Made by a program: the position numbers and the translations under genes
Notes under the pieces: model-generated
Told to the model about the DNA's origin: nothing
What the model saw: the letters and a program-made list of their open reading frames with translations, nothing else
The model's database searches: none
Assembly (NCBI RefSeq): GCF_014633365.1
Contig: NC_068340.1
Location: 17,215,879 to 17,279,878, forward strand
Reading direction: 5' to 3'
Length of the DNA: 64,000 nucleotides
DNA from: Diospyros lotus
Taxonomy: Eukaryota; Streptophyta; Magnoliopsida; Ericales; Ebenaceae
Shown here: positions 11,791 to 23,818 of the stretch, in pieces
Layout: each line of letters opens with the position of its first letter
How positions within the stretch are numbered: the stretch's first letter is position 1

Positions 11791-11799
11791 CCCTAGCCC

Positions 11800-12130
11800 A
11801 ACGCCAGTCTGCCATGGCATCATTATAACTCCACTGGATATTCGCGCGACGGTCTCAGATCTCATCCTCATTAATGGCGGATCCCATCCACATTAATGAG
11901 AGTCTCATCGCCACCATGCTACCACCTGGGAACCTCTATCGGCGCCGGATATCTAGTCCCATCACCTGCAAACGCATGACACATGCATGTAAAATGACAT
12001 CTCCTCATTTTATATCAACTAGCTCTCTTTAGAGCCAAGGTATGTTATGACCTCTAACCTATTGATACATTGTCTCTCCTTACTCTCGTACTCACTCAAC
12101 CATTAGAGTGCTTACAGGTGCCAGCTGCCC
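11800..12130 (+). repeat. gypsy LTR fragment, inverted copy
   Basis: This matches, in reverse complement, the minus-oriented LTR split between 12333-12661 and 24604-24770. Shared blocks include CCATCCACATT, TATCTAGTCCCAT and AGGTATGTTATGACC versus its partner near 12500. The two copies face each other with about 0.3 kb between them, so this piece is inverted relative to the gag and primer site of the same family. Confidence 0.7.
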
Positions 12131-12332
12131 CCCGGACGAACCTATTGCCAGAGCCTGCGCCCCACCTCCGATCGTCCTCTTTTGGGTTAGGAAGGAATAG
12201 TTAGTGTTTGGGTTTTCTGGGTTAGGGACACTTCTGGTTCTGGCCATGGGAAGATAGTTGAGATTGGTATGGGATGTTTTGTGAGGTTTATGGGGTAGGT
12301 AAGTTTTACTAGGCCCCACGATGGGCGTCAAA
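12131..12332 (-). other. gypsy primer-binding site and gag leader
   Basis: On the minus strand the LTR end (12333) is followed directly by TTTGACGCCCATCGTGGGGC (12313-12332). This resembles the TTGGCGCCCACCGTGGGGC leader that follows the LTR in Tat-like plant gypsy elements. An ATG at about 12246 then opens a short gag N-terminus (MARTRSVPNPENPN). It is cut off near 12130 by the inverted LTR fragment. The 79-aa ORF over this region is the remnant of that leader plus gag start. Confidence 0.7.
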
Positions 12333-12661
12333 TGTTCATTTCAACCCAAAGGGATAATCAGCGTGAGCTTGCAGTAGCAGGGAACGGACTCCAGTGATCG
12401 GCACGGCGAGGGGTGGTTGGCACCTACAAGCACTTCGACGTTCAAGTAAGTAAGAGATTAAAATGGTAGAGTATCAGTAGGCTAGAAAAAAACATACCTT
12501 AACTCTTGATAAGGTAAGTTTATATAGAATGATGAGAGATCATCCTGCATGCATGTTTGCATCGAGCGTTACAGGGTAATGGGACTAGATATCCAACGCC
12601 AACGAGGCTCCCTAACGGTGGCATGGTGCTGACGAGACCTCTATTAAATGTGGATGGGATT
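12333..12661 (-). repeat. gypsy LTR, part next to primer site
   Basis: On the minus strand this runs from AAATCCCATCCACA to TGAACA. It carries a TATA-like CTATATAAAC near 12515-12525 and ends at the primer site. Its other part is at 24604-24770; the two were separated by a later solo LTR (12667-24598, TSD TGCCT). Confidence 0.75.
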
Positions 12662-12894
12662 TGCCTTGTAACATCTCAAAATTTGAGATAATTGGCAATT
12701 TTTAATTTCGGCATTTGAAGTGATTTGATGATTTAAGTAAAATAATTAATTTATGGTTTTAAGGTAATTTATCGAGTAATGTGAGGTTTTATGGAGATTT
12801 TTTTGGGATTAAACATAATTATTTGAGGATATTATTGTATATGGGAAAATTTTAAAGAAAATAAGTATTTTATGGTGACTTGAAAAAAACAATG

Positions 12895-13075
12895 TGAAAT
12901 TCATAGCAGCCCAAGCCCGGTGCGCACGCGCGTGCGCCACGCGGGCCGCATACAAGCGACCGCATGGCCGGGCACACGGCCGCCTGGCCGGGGGCGCTCG
13001 GCCACGCTGCCAGCATGCACGCGACCACGCGGCTAGGCGCGGCCGAGCGCGTCAGCAACCACGTGTCCAGCACTG
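12895..13075. other. GC/CpG-dense patch inside solo LTR
   Basis: A run of GCGC, CGCG and GGCCG-rich sequence of about 180 bp in an otherwise AT-rich LTR, just upstream of its TATA-like box. The ORFs on both strands here come from composition and do not resemble proteins. Confidence 0.7.
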
Positions 13076-13700
13076 ATTTTCTGGAAAAAAAAAAAAAAAG
13101 AAAGGAAATTTTCTCCCACTGCCTTCCCTTCCCCTTGGCCTATAAATAGGCCATTTCATTGAGTGAAATACAAGATTTTGGGGGGATAGTTTTAGGGAGA
13201 AATTATGGAAAATTTTGGAGAATTAAGGGAAATTTTGACCGTGTAAGTTTGGGCCGTGGCATAGTAATCCTAGTATGATGCAAGAATTAAGAAGATATTT
13301 AAGACAAGTTCTCTTCCTAGTTTTTGCAAGTTCTTCTTTGTCAATTGAGAAGCAAGGTCTCAGTTTTTATTAATATGCAAGTTCAGTTTCTCCCTCTTCT
13401 CAAGTTCATGTTTTTAATTTGCAAGATCTTATTCCCATTAAGGCAAGTTCTTCTTCCTCTTTGTTTCATCTAAGAGGCAACATCTCAGTTTTCTTATTAA
13501 TATGCAAGCTCTTAGTTCCTGATCTTTTAAATTGCAAGTTCTTCTCCTATTTTACAAGTTCAGTTCCTCTTTTCTCAAGTTATGTTTAAATTACAAGTTC
13601 TATTTTCTAACTCTTGTCATTGCAAGATCCTACCACTTAATTTCTAAATTCCATGATATTTTCCTATTTTACAAGTTATCTCCCCTTTGCCAGTACATTA

Positions 13701-14019
13701 TTCCATGATTTACATTTATACCAATTGAATCTCAAATAGGGTTTGTATCACCCTATCTTTCCTTGGGAATGATGCTTTATTGTGGACATGCAAGGGTTTG
13801 ATGTTGTCTTGCATGAATGTTGTTCCATCTTGCTTCGTTAATTGCATGTCAGTTATATATGAGAAGCTATTATGAATATGCATATTATTCCATGATTTAC
13901 ATTTATGCCTATTGAATCTCAAATAGGGTTTGTATCACCCTATCTTTCCTTGGGAATGATGCTTTATTGTGGACATGCAAGAGTTTGATGTTATCTTGCA
14001 TGAATGTTGCCCCATTGTG
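13701..14019 (+). repeat. 187-bp tandem duplication in solo LTR
   Basis: The unit TTCCATGATTTACATTTAT... starts at 13701 and again at 13888. The second copy is interrupted at 14020-14024 by the next retroelement and resumes at 23824 (TTGTTTCGTTAATTGCATG). The duplication therefore existed before that insertion. Confidence 0.9.
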
Positions 14020-14024
14020 CATAT

Positions 14025-16624
14025 TGTAACACCCCGCCCGGTCAAAGGGCGTGCCACTATGCTGGGGCCCATCGTATACATACATAATCCCTTTCCTTAT
14101 ACATTTCTCATACATCAAATGTCGTATGTCGAAGGGAAACCCCCCTCAGCAAATCTTTAAAAAAGGGGAAGTGACAATCGAAACCTGATATGGTACATAA
14201 TCAATTCACTTATATTATATCATAAAGAATTCGTACCATATATTATATCATATCCTCAATACTGAAATACATGAAGACACGTTTCCCGAGATAACATCTA
14301 AATACCCTAGGTGCAATCATATGATACCTCGAACATACATAGCCATTTCTCAACAAATAAAATACTGGAATCTCCTGCTGAATCCTTCAGCCAGGCCATC
14401 ACGTGCCATCATACCTCAACTTGCTCCTTGCCCTAACTACAAGTTTCAACTGGAACGTTGAATATTCCAGAGGCATAACCCATTAGAAGATGAAACTTCT
14501 AGTGAAGGTCCAAAACATATATATGAATGCATGATACAATGACATGAACAACATTTGCGCCATTTAATGTAACTTCACAGGCCCACCAGCCCGGTTAGGA
14601 ATCCTAGGCAAATCTTGAACCTCTGTAGGATAAGTCTAACGTTATTCCCTAAATACCCTAGGGGAATTACGACTACACTCTGGGGGCGACATCCCATTCC
14701 CGTGCACAAATATCAATATGACAATAATATCGTGCAACGCAAATATCACGACTTTCCATACAATATGACAAATGAATATTGCATTCATAAATAACATGCA
14801 TATATAACAATCATATCATAAATATAAGTTCTTGTGAGAATACCACTCACCTTTGCCCAAAGATCGAGGCACCTCGAAAAGCGTGCACCTCCTCGATATG
14901 CGTGCTCAACCTCGATTCTCGTGCCAACTCTCAAAAGTTGCACCAATCACATCATCTCGATTACCTCAATCATAAAAATGATATTCTATCACTAAATATC
15001 GCAATATTTCATTTATTTCCCTTTTTCCTTCATTTTTCTTCATTTTTCCTTCTAACAATCCCAATAAATACCTCGGGACCATTTCCTCAAATCTATCTTC
15101 ACTTCAATTCATAATATACTATGGACTTCAAAGGAAAAATACTGGACTTACTCGGATGTTGCGTTTTCATGCAAAACGAGGCTCTTTGGTGCAGAAATCG
15201 AGACATTGAGAAGTCCAAATCCCAATCTGATTGCATAAACTTCACGATCTCAATTTTTCAGGATTTTACCAACTTTTTCCTGAATTTTTCTCAGCTGGAC
15301 GCGCTCTCACGCGCCACTCAAGATCTCCTACCTGCTTGCGCGTGAAGCCAGCGCGTGTGATGCACGCGCTTCGTCTTCTACGACGAGAAGTTTGTCGGCC
15401 GGCGTTGGAATCCTAGCTCGACCACACCTCGAAGAAGCCCTCCTTCAATCAATCACGACCGCACCTCTCTTGGCCCGAAAAGATGGCCAGAAGTGCCTCA
15501 AACGACTGGCCAAAGCCTCGACCTCACGTCCCGCCTCCAAACTCCGACGACCCTCGAACAGCCACCAAACCGATACCAAAACGTACCAAACTCTCTAGAT
15601 ATCTTCCTCAGGTTATGGGCTTCAAAATCCCTATGCTTTCAGCCCTCAATTCGTTCGGATGAAGCCTCGATTTGAAGCTCCAAAATGCAAAACCCTCTAC
15701 CAAACCCTCGCATGAAACTCGGCTATTTATAACCACAATCGACCCTTGAAACTCCCATGGATGCCTTGGCCGATGCCTTAAACGCCTAACCCATCCCTTG
15801 GGCAACCAAAATCCATTGACAATCGGCCTCGAATGGCCGATTACTGGTTGTGGCATTGTCGCGACAATCCGACCAACTGTGGTCGGATTTCTTAAAAATC
15901 TGACCACCCTTGATGCTCGTCGACGGCGTGGCTTGGGTCCTCGAGCTCCCTCAACCATTCCCATGGACTCCCCGTGGTCGAAAATGCCAATCGATGGCCG
16001 GAAACCTTGCTGGTCGGCTATGGCAGCTTGCATTTTTGCTTAATTCCACTTTTGCCCTCAACTTTGACTTTTTGCATTTTGGCCCTTCCTATCAAGCCCC
16101 TGAACTTTCTTTCATTACCATTAGGACCCTCATGATCCAAAACCCTCATTTCCTCTTTTGAAGATTCCAAAAAAGTGTCCTTTCGACCTCCCTCTAGCTG
16201 ATTTGGTAAACTTTAGAAATTACACTTTTGCCCGAATTTTTGTTTTGGCCACAAACCCTCTCGTTTCTTCCTGAAACCTCTGAAGGGTTGTTCCTCATGA
16301 AAAACCGAAGCCCCCTCAAGCTTTCGTTGACTTCTGAGAAGTCTCCTATAAAGATTTGATTTTGCAGCCTAATGGGCAGCTGTCTTTTTGCTATACAGAA
16401 AACTGTTCCCGATCCGATTTCTTTCGGAATTATAAATCCTATCTCAGCGTGCTCATCAATGCCATATCATTTTCCTTTTGCATCTCGGCTCCAGGATACT
16501 CCCAGCAGTTGATTCGATCATTCATACGGTAATAATTACCGTTACACCCTCCATTATCCTTAAATTCCATTTTTGCCCCAAGATAAATTACCCTTGAGTC
16601 CTTTAGAATTTCTCAGGTATTACA
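14025..16624 (-). repeat. Left (3') LTR of LARD-like element
   Basis: About 2600 bp. It contains a minus-strand TATA-like TATAAATAG near 15724-15732. Compared with the right LTR it has an extra stretch near 15500-15600; elsewhere the two are colinear with scattered substitutions. Confidence 0.9.
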
Positions 16625-16641
16625 TTCACCCCTCCTTAAAG
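16625..16641 (-). other. Polypurine tract
   Basis: On the minus strand, TTTAAGGAGGGGTGAA directly abuts the LTR start. This is the expected plus-strand priming site and supports the minus orientation. Confidence 0.8.
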
Positions 16642-17139
16642 AAATTTCATCCTCGAAATTTTCATCAGAGCATTATGGTAACTGAGACATAACGTAGCTC
16701 ATTACCTGAACACCTCAAATCAAATATCTATTTGATCCTTGACAAACACATTTGTTTGCATTCATTACACGTCTAATGCTTACAAGCATACCGTGTCATT
16801 CACATAATTTCCTCTTGTGGCTCTTTTCAGACGACCACACTTCATCATTCTAGGCACGCACATCCTACCCTAAAACTTTTGAGAATGCCTTCTCACATTT
16901 CAAAAATCATGACTCTTGGGCTGGCCATAATCATCAATCATAGACAAGTACACTTGTCAACCACTCATGCCTTCCGTATCTTGTTCACCAGATCCAGCTA
17001 AACAACCAGGCTAGCCATAAAAATAGACGATCCCTTTGGCACTACCATCATAGTTGGCAGGCCAACAAGCCTCCAACTTCATCTGACACTCACAGCTATC
17101 CACCAGGTCCTACATTGGGCACCTCTTTGCCACGCACCT

Positions 17140-17880
17140 GGTGATACGAAGTAGTGCAGTCGTAGTCCTCAAGGAACTCCATCAACCGTTGCTACCTCTT
17201 GTTCAGCTCCTTCTGCGAGAACTCATACTCCAGGCTCCTCGTGGTTCGTGAGCACATCAATGCCCCATCATTTTGGTAGTGTCTCTACAACCTCGAGAGC
17301 ACATACCGTATTTTCCAGTTCCAAGTCATACATCGGGTAGTCCTCTTTGTGCCTTGGCATGATCCACATGCCATCATTCGGTCATGTTGCACTAATGTGC
17401 AACCCGATCATTTGAGCTCTCACAAGCTCTCACTGCACCCGGCAGTTCATTCTCATTTGACTCTCTTCACGAGTCCTTTCATGGATATAACTATTTTAGA
17501 GAGTTCCCTTATTCAAACCCCTGACAACAGTTTGTCAACCTCAAAAACTTTCAATCATTTAATAGACAGGTAGGGATCTTATCACAGAGCTCCGGTCCAT
17601 TGGAACTTGGATCCTAGTTAAACCATAACATTCACAGTGGTACCTAAACTTTGGCATCTGACCGTCACCTTGGCAGTACCCTAAGCAACTTAGATCCTGG
17701 GTCCCTGACCCATATCGCGAGTCAGACTACATGCTGCCCTGGTACGTTAATCATAAGCTCATTACTAGCCTTCATACCTTGGTCCCCGGGCTTAGATCCG
17801 CTATTACAAGCCACACACCCATGGTGTTATCGTCATTCTAGAGCCTCCTTGTCCCGTCTCCGAGAGTTGTAATTGACCCT
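17140..17880. repeat. Internal segmental repeat, copy 1
   Basis: Blocks such as TCGTAGTCCTC, CTAAGCAACTTAGA, TGGGTCCCTGACCCATA and ATCATAAGCTCATTAC recur in the same order at about 19865-20540. The two copies are about 2.7 kb apart within the non-coding interior of the LARD-like element. Confidence 0.75.
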
Positions 17881-18207
17881 ATTCTCGTCTCTTCTAATAC
17901 TTTTCAATACCAGTCTAAATCTCCAAATCTCATGGATCCTCTATCATTTTCAGAGTTACATTCACTTTGGTTACCAACCTTTCCTCAAACCAAACTCTTT
18001 TCAAGACCTTTGGCTTGGCTCCCGAAATCTATCAGGACATCTTACCTTTTAGAAACTTCTGATCCTTATGGTGCTTATGACAATCAACTTTGATTTCACG
18101 ATCACCAACATAAAGCCTCATGCTCTCATCATTTCTTTCACAGTTTGCTTACAACCTAGCAAGCCAATCTTGGTCTCAACATCAATCGTGATGTTCCTTA
18201 ACATTAT

Positions 18208-18511
18208 CCTCAATATTCCTCGTGCGTCTCCCTATCCGAGGAGTACACCAGCATATCATCAATTCTGAGATCCTCAATGTTCCTTATGTGTCTCCCTATC
18301 CGAGGAGTACACCATCATATCATCAATTCTGAGATCCTCAATGTTCCTCATGTGTCTCCCTATCCAAGGAGTATACCATTATATCATCAATTCTAGGATC
18401 CTCATGTGTCTCCCTATCCGAGGAGTATACCATTATATCATCAATTCTAAGATCCTCAACGTTCCTCATGTGTCTCCCTATCCGAGGAGTACACCCACAT
18501 ATCATCAATAG
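18208..18511 (+). repeat. 64-bp tandem repeat, five copies
   Basis: Units start at 18208, 18272, 18336, 18400 (shortened to 54 bp) and 18454. Each contains GTCTCCCTATCC, AGGAGTA and ATATCATCAAT. The array is in the middle of the element interior and encodes nothing obvious. Confidence 0.92.
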
Positions 18512-19864
18512 ACACAATTACCAACGCGACTTCAATGCTGATGGTAAATTGGTCAAATCATTAGGCATCATCTAATCATTACTCAAATTGCTGATTTTCA
18601 GAATGCCTTATTCCCTTATCTTAACCTCGATCACATATCAATCATAAATATCATAGTCTCTTGCAATTGTTTCATAATTTATCAAACTCGAGGTAAAAGA
18701 TACTAACTCATAATTATCACCTCTTCCAAAGCCTGATAATTTACATCCTCAATCAAGCCACACACGGCTAATCATCCTATAACCTCAGGCTATCATTGAC
18801 CGTCATCATTTAGAGATAATCCCATTAAATCTTCCAAGAATATATCCTAACATCTTCCAATTCTTCTTACGGCCTTTCATTGACCGCAAGTGCCTGTACC
18901 ATATCTCAACAGGCTCCGTATTTCCATAACTTGCTGACATCACTCAGCGATACATCTCCAAATTTGCCCACCAAGGCTATCTAGACTAACTGTCTAGCCA
19001 TATGAGAGTTCCAATCTCCAAAATCGAAAATCTCAGATCCTGAATCAATTTGGGCCTGCAACTTCTCTTACTGCGACCTATCATCTTGGCACATCTGCCA
19101 TTATCTTGATTCTCAAAATCACGTCAAAGATTCTCAAAAATCTTCCAAATGTCAATCCATAGCCATGCTACCAGCTAGAGCAAGTAGGTACTTACGTCAC
19201 CAATGATACTCCAATCCTCGTTGGATTTCTTCCTTTGAAAACTCTAAGTTTCCTTACGAATCCTTAGATCCTCAATCAATTCTTTTAAGAAATTCCTCAA
19301 GAATCTCAAACCGATTTATCCTCGAAGATCCCAAATCAGATCACACTATCTAGTTCCATTTATCTTCCAAGAACTCGATTTCCTTTGCCACTATGGCTTT
19401 CCATCCACCATACATCACAATGCTTTTAAGCTCTTCTCGTCGGGTTGACTACCGACAACTTTACCTGATTCTGCAGGTTCATTTGGCACACTAAACCGTA
19501 GTCACAACTTCTATGGACTAGGTTTCCTTATCATTCCTTTACGGTCGATACAACCTATCAATTACCTCTTTCCTTTTTAGTACCCGAACTCTACTTTGAG
19601 TCGAGAGCATCATTTCAGAATTCGTCAGTCAAGCCTTTAGACCAGTCATGCTCTACCACCTGAAATCTCATACTGAGAATCCACTGACTCTCGCATTTCG
19701 TTCTTCAGATCCAGTTGACTATCGGCACCCGGCCATTAAATTAGTTCTTCCTAGGCACTACTCTTTCCGTCAGCCAGCACACAGCTGTCATTATCACCCC
19801 TATCATATGGTAGGCTTACTCCTACATCATACGTTGACCCTCACTCTGGTACATCCCGGGTGAA

Positions 19865-20540
19865 AACTGCACGGTCTCGTCGTAGTCCTCTAAGAACTAT
19901 CATTCGCCGTCGCTGCCCTGAGTCTAACTCCTTCTATAAGAACCTTCATTCTAGGCCCTCATCATGGCCTGGTGATTCCATCACCTCATAGGTAGCACCT
20001 ACACGGCTCACGAGCATGCAAATTTCCTTTCCATTTCATACGTCAGGTAACTTTCCCTTTGAGCCACCCAACATTTCCATCTCATGATCCCATTGCCATT
20101 ACTAGACACCGAGGTATTCTATCCCTCGAGTCTTGCACCATTCGTCGTGTCACCCACTCCCAAGATGACCACGAACTCTAATGCAATTCTTAAATAGGAC
20201 ACACAATCCATATTCAATCCATTTCATTTCGGGTTGATTCCCTAGGGTTCTGGCCTCGATCAACCACAGTTAGTGGCACACCTCGCATCTTTAGACCATT
20301 GGGACTTAAATCTCCCCCAAAAGGTACAGACCCTACTAGGCTGCCCCAGATCTTCAGCATCTGATCGTCTCCTTGGTAGTACACTAAGCAACTTAGACCC
20401 TGGGTCCCTGACCCATACCGTGAGATAGCCAACTAGCTTCCCCAGTACGTTGATCATAAGCTCATTACAAGTCTTCTGCCTCGGTCCCTAGATCCAGATC
20501 TGTCACTGCGAACACCGAACCAGTAGTACCGTCACGCTGC
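19865..20540. repeat. Internal segmental repeat, copy 2
   Basis: Second copy of the 17140-17880 block, diverged by many substitutions and small gaps but in the same order and orientation. The small ORFs on either strand are not conserved between the two copies. Confidence 0.75.
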
Positions 20541-21193
20541 TAGGGTTTCCTATCCCGTTTTTGTGACTCACATCAGTTGCACCACTTTCAGCTCATCAAT
20601 TGACGCAACTCACGCGCCATCACTTGGCCATCTTCGGCCTCTCGTTCATTCCAATCTGTGGGATATCTTATTTCCGAGATACCAAATGATCCTCGAAAAT
20701 CCTTATCATTCGACCTTAACTCATCAGCTAGGCCCTGTCACATTGGACTAATCATCCCTAATCCGATCATCCTCGGTAACCGCAGTTATCCTATCTTTCA
20801 TTGTAAGAATTTCGACTACTAACGTTAAATCATCAGCTTCTCAATCTCTCGGATCCATAATCACGATTACCGAGTTATCCTTACGCCCGAATCATTTCAT
20901 CAAATCCTTATTCCAATAGCCAGATCATTCCACTTGAACTAGCTTCTATCAGCCATTCTACTATTCATCGAGAATAGTAGTCGTCTACTGAAATAGTGTC
21001 TGCTCATGAATAGTACACTAGGTAAGTTCTCAGGAAAGAGAGGTGGGTCACAATTGACGCACTTAAATACCAAGTCTTTCCTAGCCAGAACTTTCCTAGA
21101 CATGCACTTCCACTACAACACATTTATCCAGTAACCATCAATACCCAAATCTTACGGTGATTTTGCTTATCTAGCCACACGCGACCTTTTTCT

Positions 21194-21327
21194 TAGGTTC
21201 GCTCTAATATCGACTATACTAGAGTCACTTAAGGCTTTGACATTTCCTATGTCTTCAACAATTTCGCTCTGATACCAACTGTATCAGAGCCCACAAGGCT
21301 TTTTCTCAACTTCGCTCTGATACTAAC
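21194..21327 (-). repeat. Repeated primer-site-like hairpin motif
   Basis: TTCGCTCTAATATCGACTAT (from about 21198), TTCGCTCTGATACCAACTGT (from about 21263) and TTCGCTCTGATACTAAC (from 21311) are three successive copies of a primer-site complement. The middle copy forms a perfect 10-bp inverted repeat, GCTCTGATAC / GTATCAGAGC (21266-21275 and 21281-21290), around CAACT. The rightmost copy abuts the LTR and is the functional-position site. Confidence 0.85.
21314..21325 (-). other. Primer-binding site, initiator tRNA-Met type
   Basis: Read on the minus strand as TAGTATCAGAGC, one base away from the canonical TGGTATCAGAGC, and two bases from the LTR end. This sets the transcription direction as leftward. 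Confidence 0.82.
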
Positions 21328-23818
21328 TGTAACACCCCGCCCAGTCGGAGGGCGTGCCACTATGCTGGGGCCCATCGTATACATACATAATCCCTTTCCT
21401 TATACATTTCTCATACATCAAATGTCGTATGTCAAAGGGAAACCCCCCCAACAAATCTTTAAAAATGCGGAAGCGACAATCGAAACCTAATATGGTACAT
21501 AATCAATTCACTTATATTATATCATAAAGAATTCGTACCATATATTACATCATATCCTCAATATTGAAATACATGAAGACACGTTTCCCGAGATAACATC
21601 TAAATACCCTAGGTGCAATCATATGATACCTCGAACATACATAGCCATTTCTCAACAAATAAAATACTGGAATCTCATGCTGAATCCATCGGCCACGCCA
21701 TCACGTGCCGTCATACCTCAACCTACTCCTTACCCTAATTGTAAGTTTCAACTGGAACGTTGAATGTTCCAGGGGTATAACCCATTAGAAGATGAAACTT
21801 CTAGTGAGGGTCCAAAACATATATATGAATGCATGATGCAATGACATGAACAACATTTGCGCCCTTTAATGTAACTTCCCAGTCCCACCAGCCCGGCTAG
21901 GAATCCTAGGCAAATCCCGAACCTCTGCAGGATAAGCCTAACGTTATTCCCTCAATACCCTAGGGGAATTACAGCTACACTCTGGGAGCGACATCCCATT
22001 CCCATGCACAAATATCAATATGACAATAATATCGTGCAATGCAAATATCACGACTTTCCATGCAATATGACAAATGAATATTGCATTCATAACTAGCATG
22101 CATATATAACAATCATATCATAAATATAAGTTCTTGTGAGAATACCACTTACCTTTGCCCAAAGATAAAGGCACCTTAAAAAGCGTGCACCTCCTCGATA
22201 TGCGTGCACTACCTCGATTCTCGTGCCAACTCTCAAAAGTTGCACCAATCACATCATCTCGATTACCTCAATCATAAAAATGATATTCTATCACTTAGTA
22301 TCTCAATATTTCATTTATTTCCCTTTTTCCTTCATTTTTCTTCATTTTTCCTTCTAAAAATACCAATAAATACCTTGGGACCATTTCCTCAAATCTATCT
22401 TCTCAACAATTCATAATATACTATGGACTTCAAAGGAAAAATACTGGAGTTACCTGGATGTTGCGTTTTCATGCAAAACGAGGCTCTTTGCTGTAAAAAT
22501 CGAGACATTGAGAAGTCCAAATCCCAATCTGATTGCACAAACTTCATGATCTCAATTTTTCAGGATTTTACAAACTTTTTTCGGAATTTTTCTCAAGCGG
22601 ACGCGCTCTCACACGCCACCCAAGATCTCCCATGCGCCTACGCGTGAAGCCAGCGTGTGTGATGCATGCGCTTCATCTTCTTTGGCGAGAAGTTCGTCGG
22701 CCAGCGCCGGAATCCTAGCCCAACCACACCTCGACGAAGCCCTCCTTCAATCGATCACAACTGCACCTCTCTTGGCCCGAAAAGATAGCCGGAAGTGCCT
22801 CAGGCTATGGGCTTCAAAAGCCCTATGCTTTCAGCCCTCAATTCGTTCGGATGAAGCCTCGATTTGAAGCTCCAAAATGCAAAACCCTCTGCCAAACCCT
22901 CGCATGAAACTCGGCTATTTATAGCCATAATCGACCCTCGAAACTCCCATGGATGCCTTGGCCGATGCCTTAAATGCCTAACCCATCCCTTAGGTGACCA
23001 AAATCCATCGACAATCGGCCTCGAATGGCTGATTACTGGTCGCGGCATTGTCGTGACAATCCGACCGACTATGGTCGGATTTCTTGAAAATTCGACCACC
23101 CTCGATGCTCGTCAACGGCGTGCCTTGGGTCCTCGAGCTCCCTTGACCATTCCCTTGGACTCCCCATGGTCGGAAACGCCAATCGATGGCCGAAAACCTT
23201 GCTGGTCGGCCATGGCAACTTGCATTTTTGCTTAATTCCATTTTTGCCCTCAACTTTGACTTTTTGCATTTTGGCCCTTCCTATCAAGCCCCTAAACTTT
23301 ATTTCATTACCATTAGGACCCTCATGATCCAAAACCCTCATTTTCTCTTTTGAAGATTCAAAAAAAGTGTCCTTTCGACTTCCCTCTGGCCGATTCGGTA
23401 AACTTTAAGAAATTGCACTTTGGCCCGAATTTTCGTTTTGGCCACAAACCCTCTCGTTTCTTCCTAAAACCTCTGAAGGGTTGTTCCTCATAAAAAAATG
23501 AAGCCCCCTCAAGCTTCCATTGACTTCCAATAAGTCTCCTATAAAGATTCGATTTTGCAGCCTAATTGGCAATTGTCTTTTTGCTGTACTGAAAACTGTT
23601 CCCAATCCGATTTCTTTCGACATCATAAATCATATCTCAGGGTGTTCATCAATACCATATCATTTTCCTTTTGCATCTCGACTCCAGGGTACTTCCGGCA
23701 GTCAATTCAGTCATTCATACGGTAATAATTACCGTTATACCCTCCATTTATCCTTAAATTCCATTTTTGCCCCAAGATAAATTACCCTTAAGTCTTTTAG
23801 AATTTCTCGGGTATTACA
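21328..23818 (-). repeat. Right (5') LTR of LARD-like element
   Basis: About 2491 bp, beginning TGTAACACCCCGCCC on the plus strand and ending GGTATTACA, followed by CATAT. It is the transcription-start LTR, with a TATA-like TATAAATAGC on the minus strand near 22915-22925. ORFs in it are mirrored in the left LTR but are not protein-like. Confidence 0.9.

Larger units (their letters stand above)
14025..23818 (-). mobile_element. LARD-like Ty3/gypsy element without coding domains
   Basis: Two direct LTRs (14025-16624 and 21328-23818) begin TGTAACACCCCGCCC and end GGTATTACA. They are flanked by perfect CATAT duplications (14020-14024 and 23819-23823). On the minus strand a near-canonical initiator tRNA-Met primer site follows the right LTR and a polypurine tract precedes the left LTR, so the element is transcribed leftward. 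The AATTTCGAGGATGAAATTTC-type motif before the polypurine tract is what Tekay/Del-like chromoviruses have at the end of pol. The 4.7-kb interior has no recognisable gag, RT, RNase H or integrase and no ORF above about 75 codons. It fits a large retrotransposon derivative (LARD) that would need proteins from a relative. Confidence 0.88.

Noticed and set aside
12870..13149. Alanine/arginine-rich ORFs on both strands
   Set aside because: They arise from a CpG-dense patch inside a solo LTR and match no domain.
15608..16033. 141-codon minus-strand ORF
   Set aside because: It lies inside the LTR of the 14025-23818 element. The corresponding ORF in the other LTR is shorter, so it is not conserved as a protein.
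18208..18511. Regularly spaced repeats considered as a CRISPR-like array
   Set aside because: Units are contiguous with no unique spacers, and the sequence is from a plant retroelement; it is an ordinary tandem repeat.
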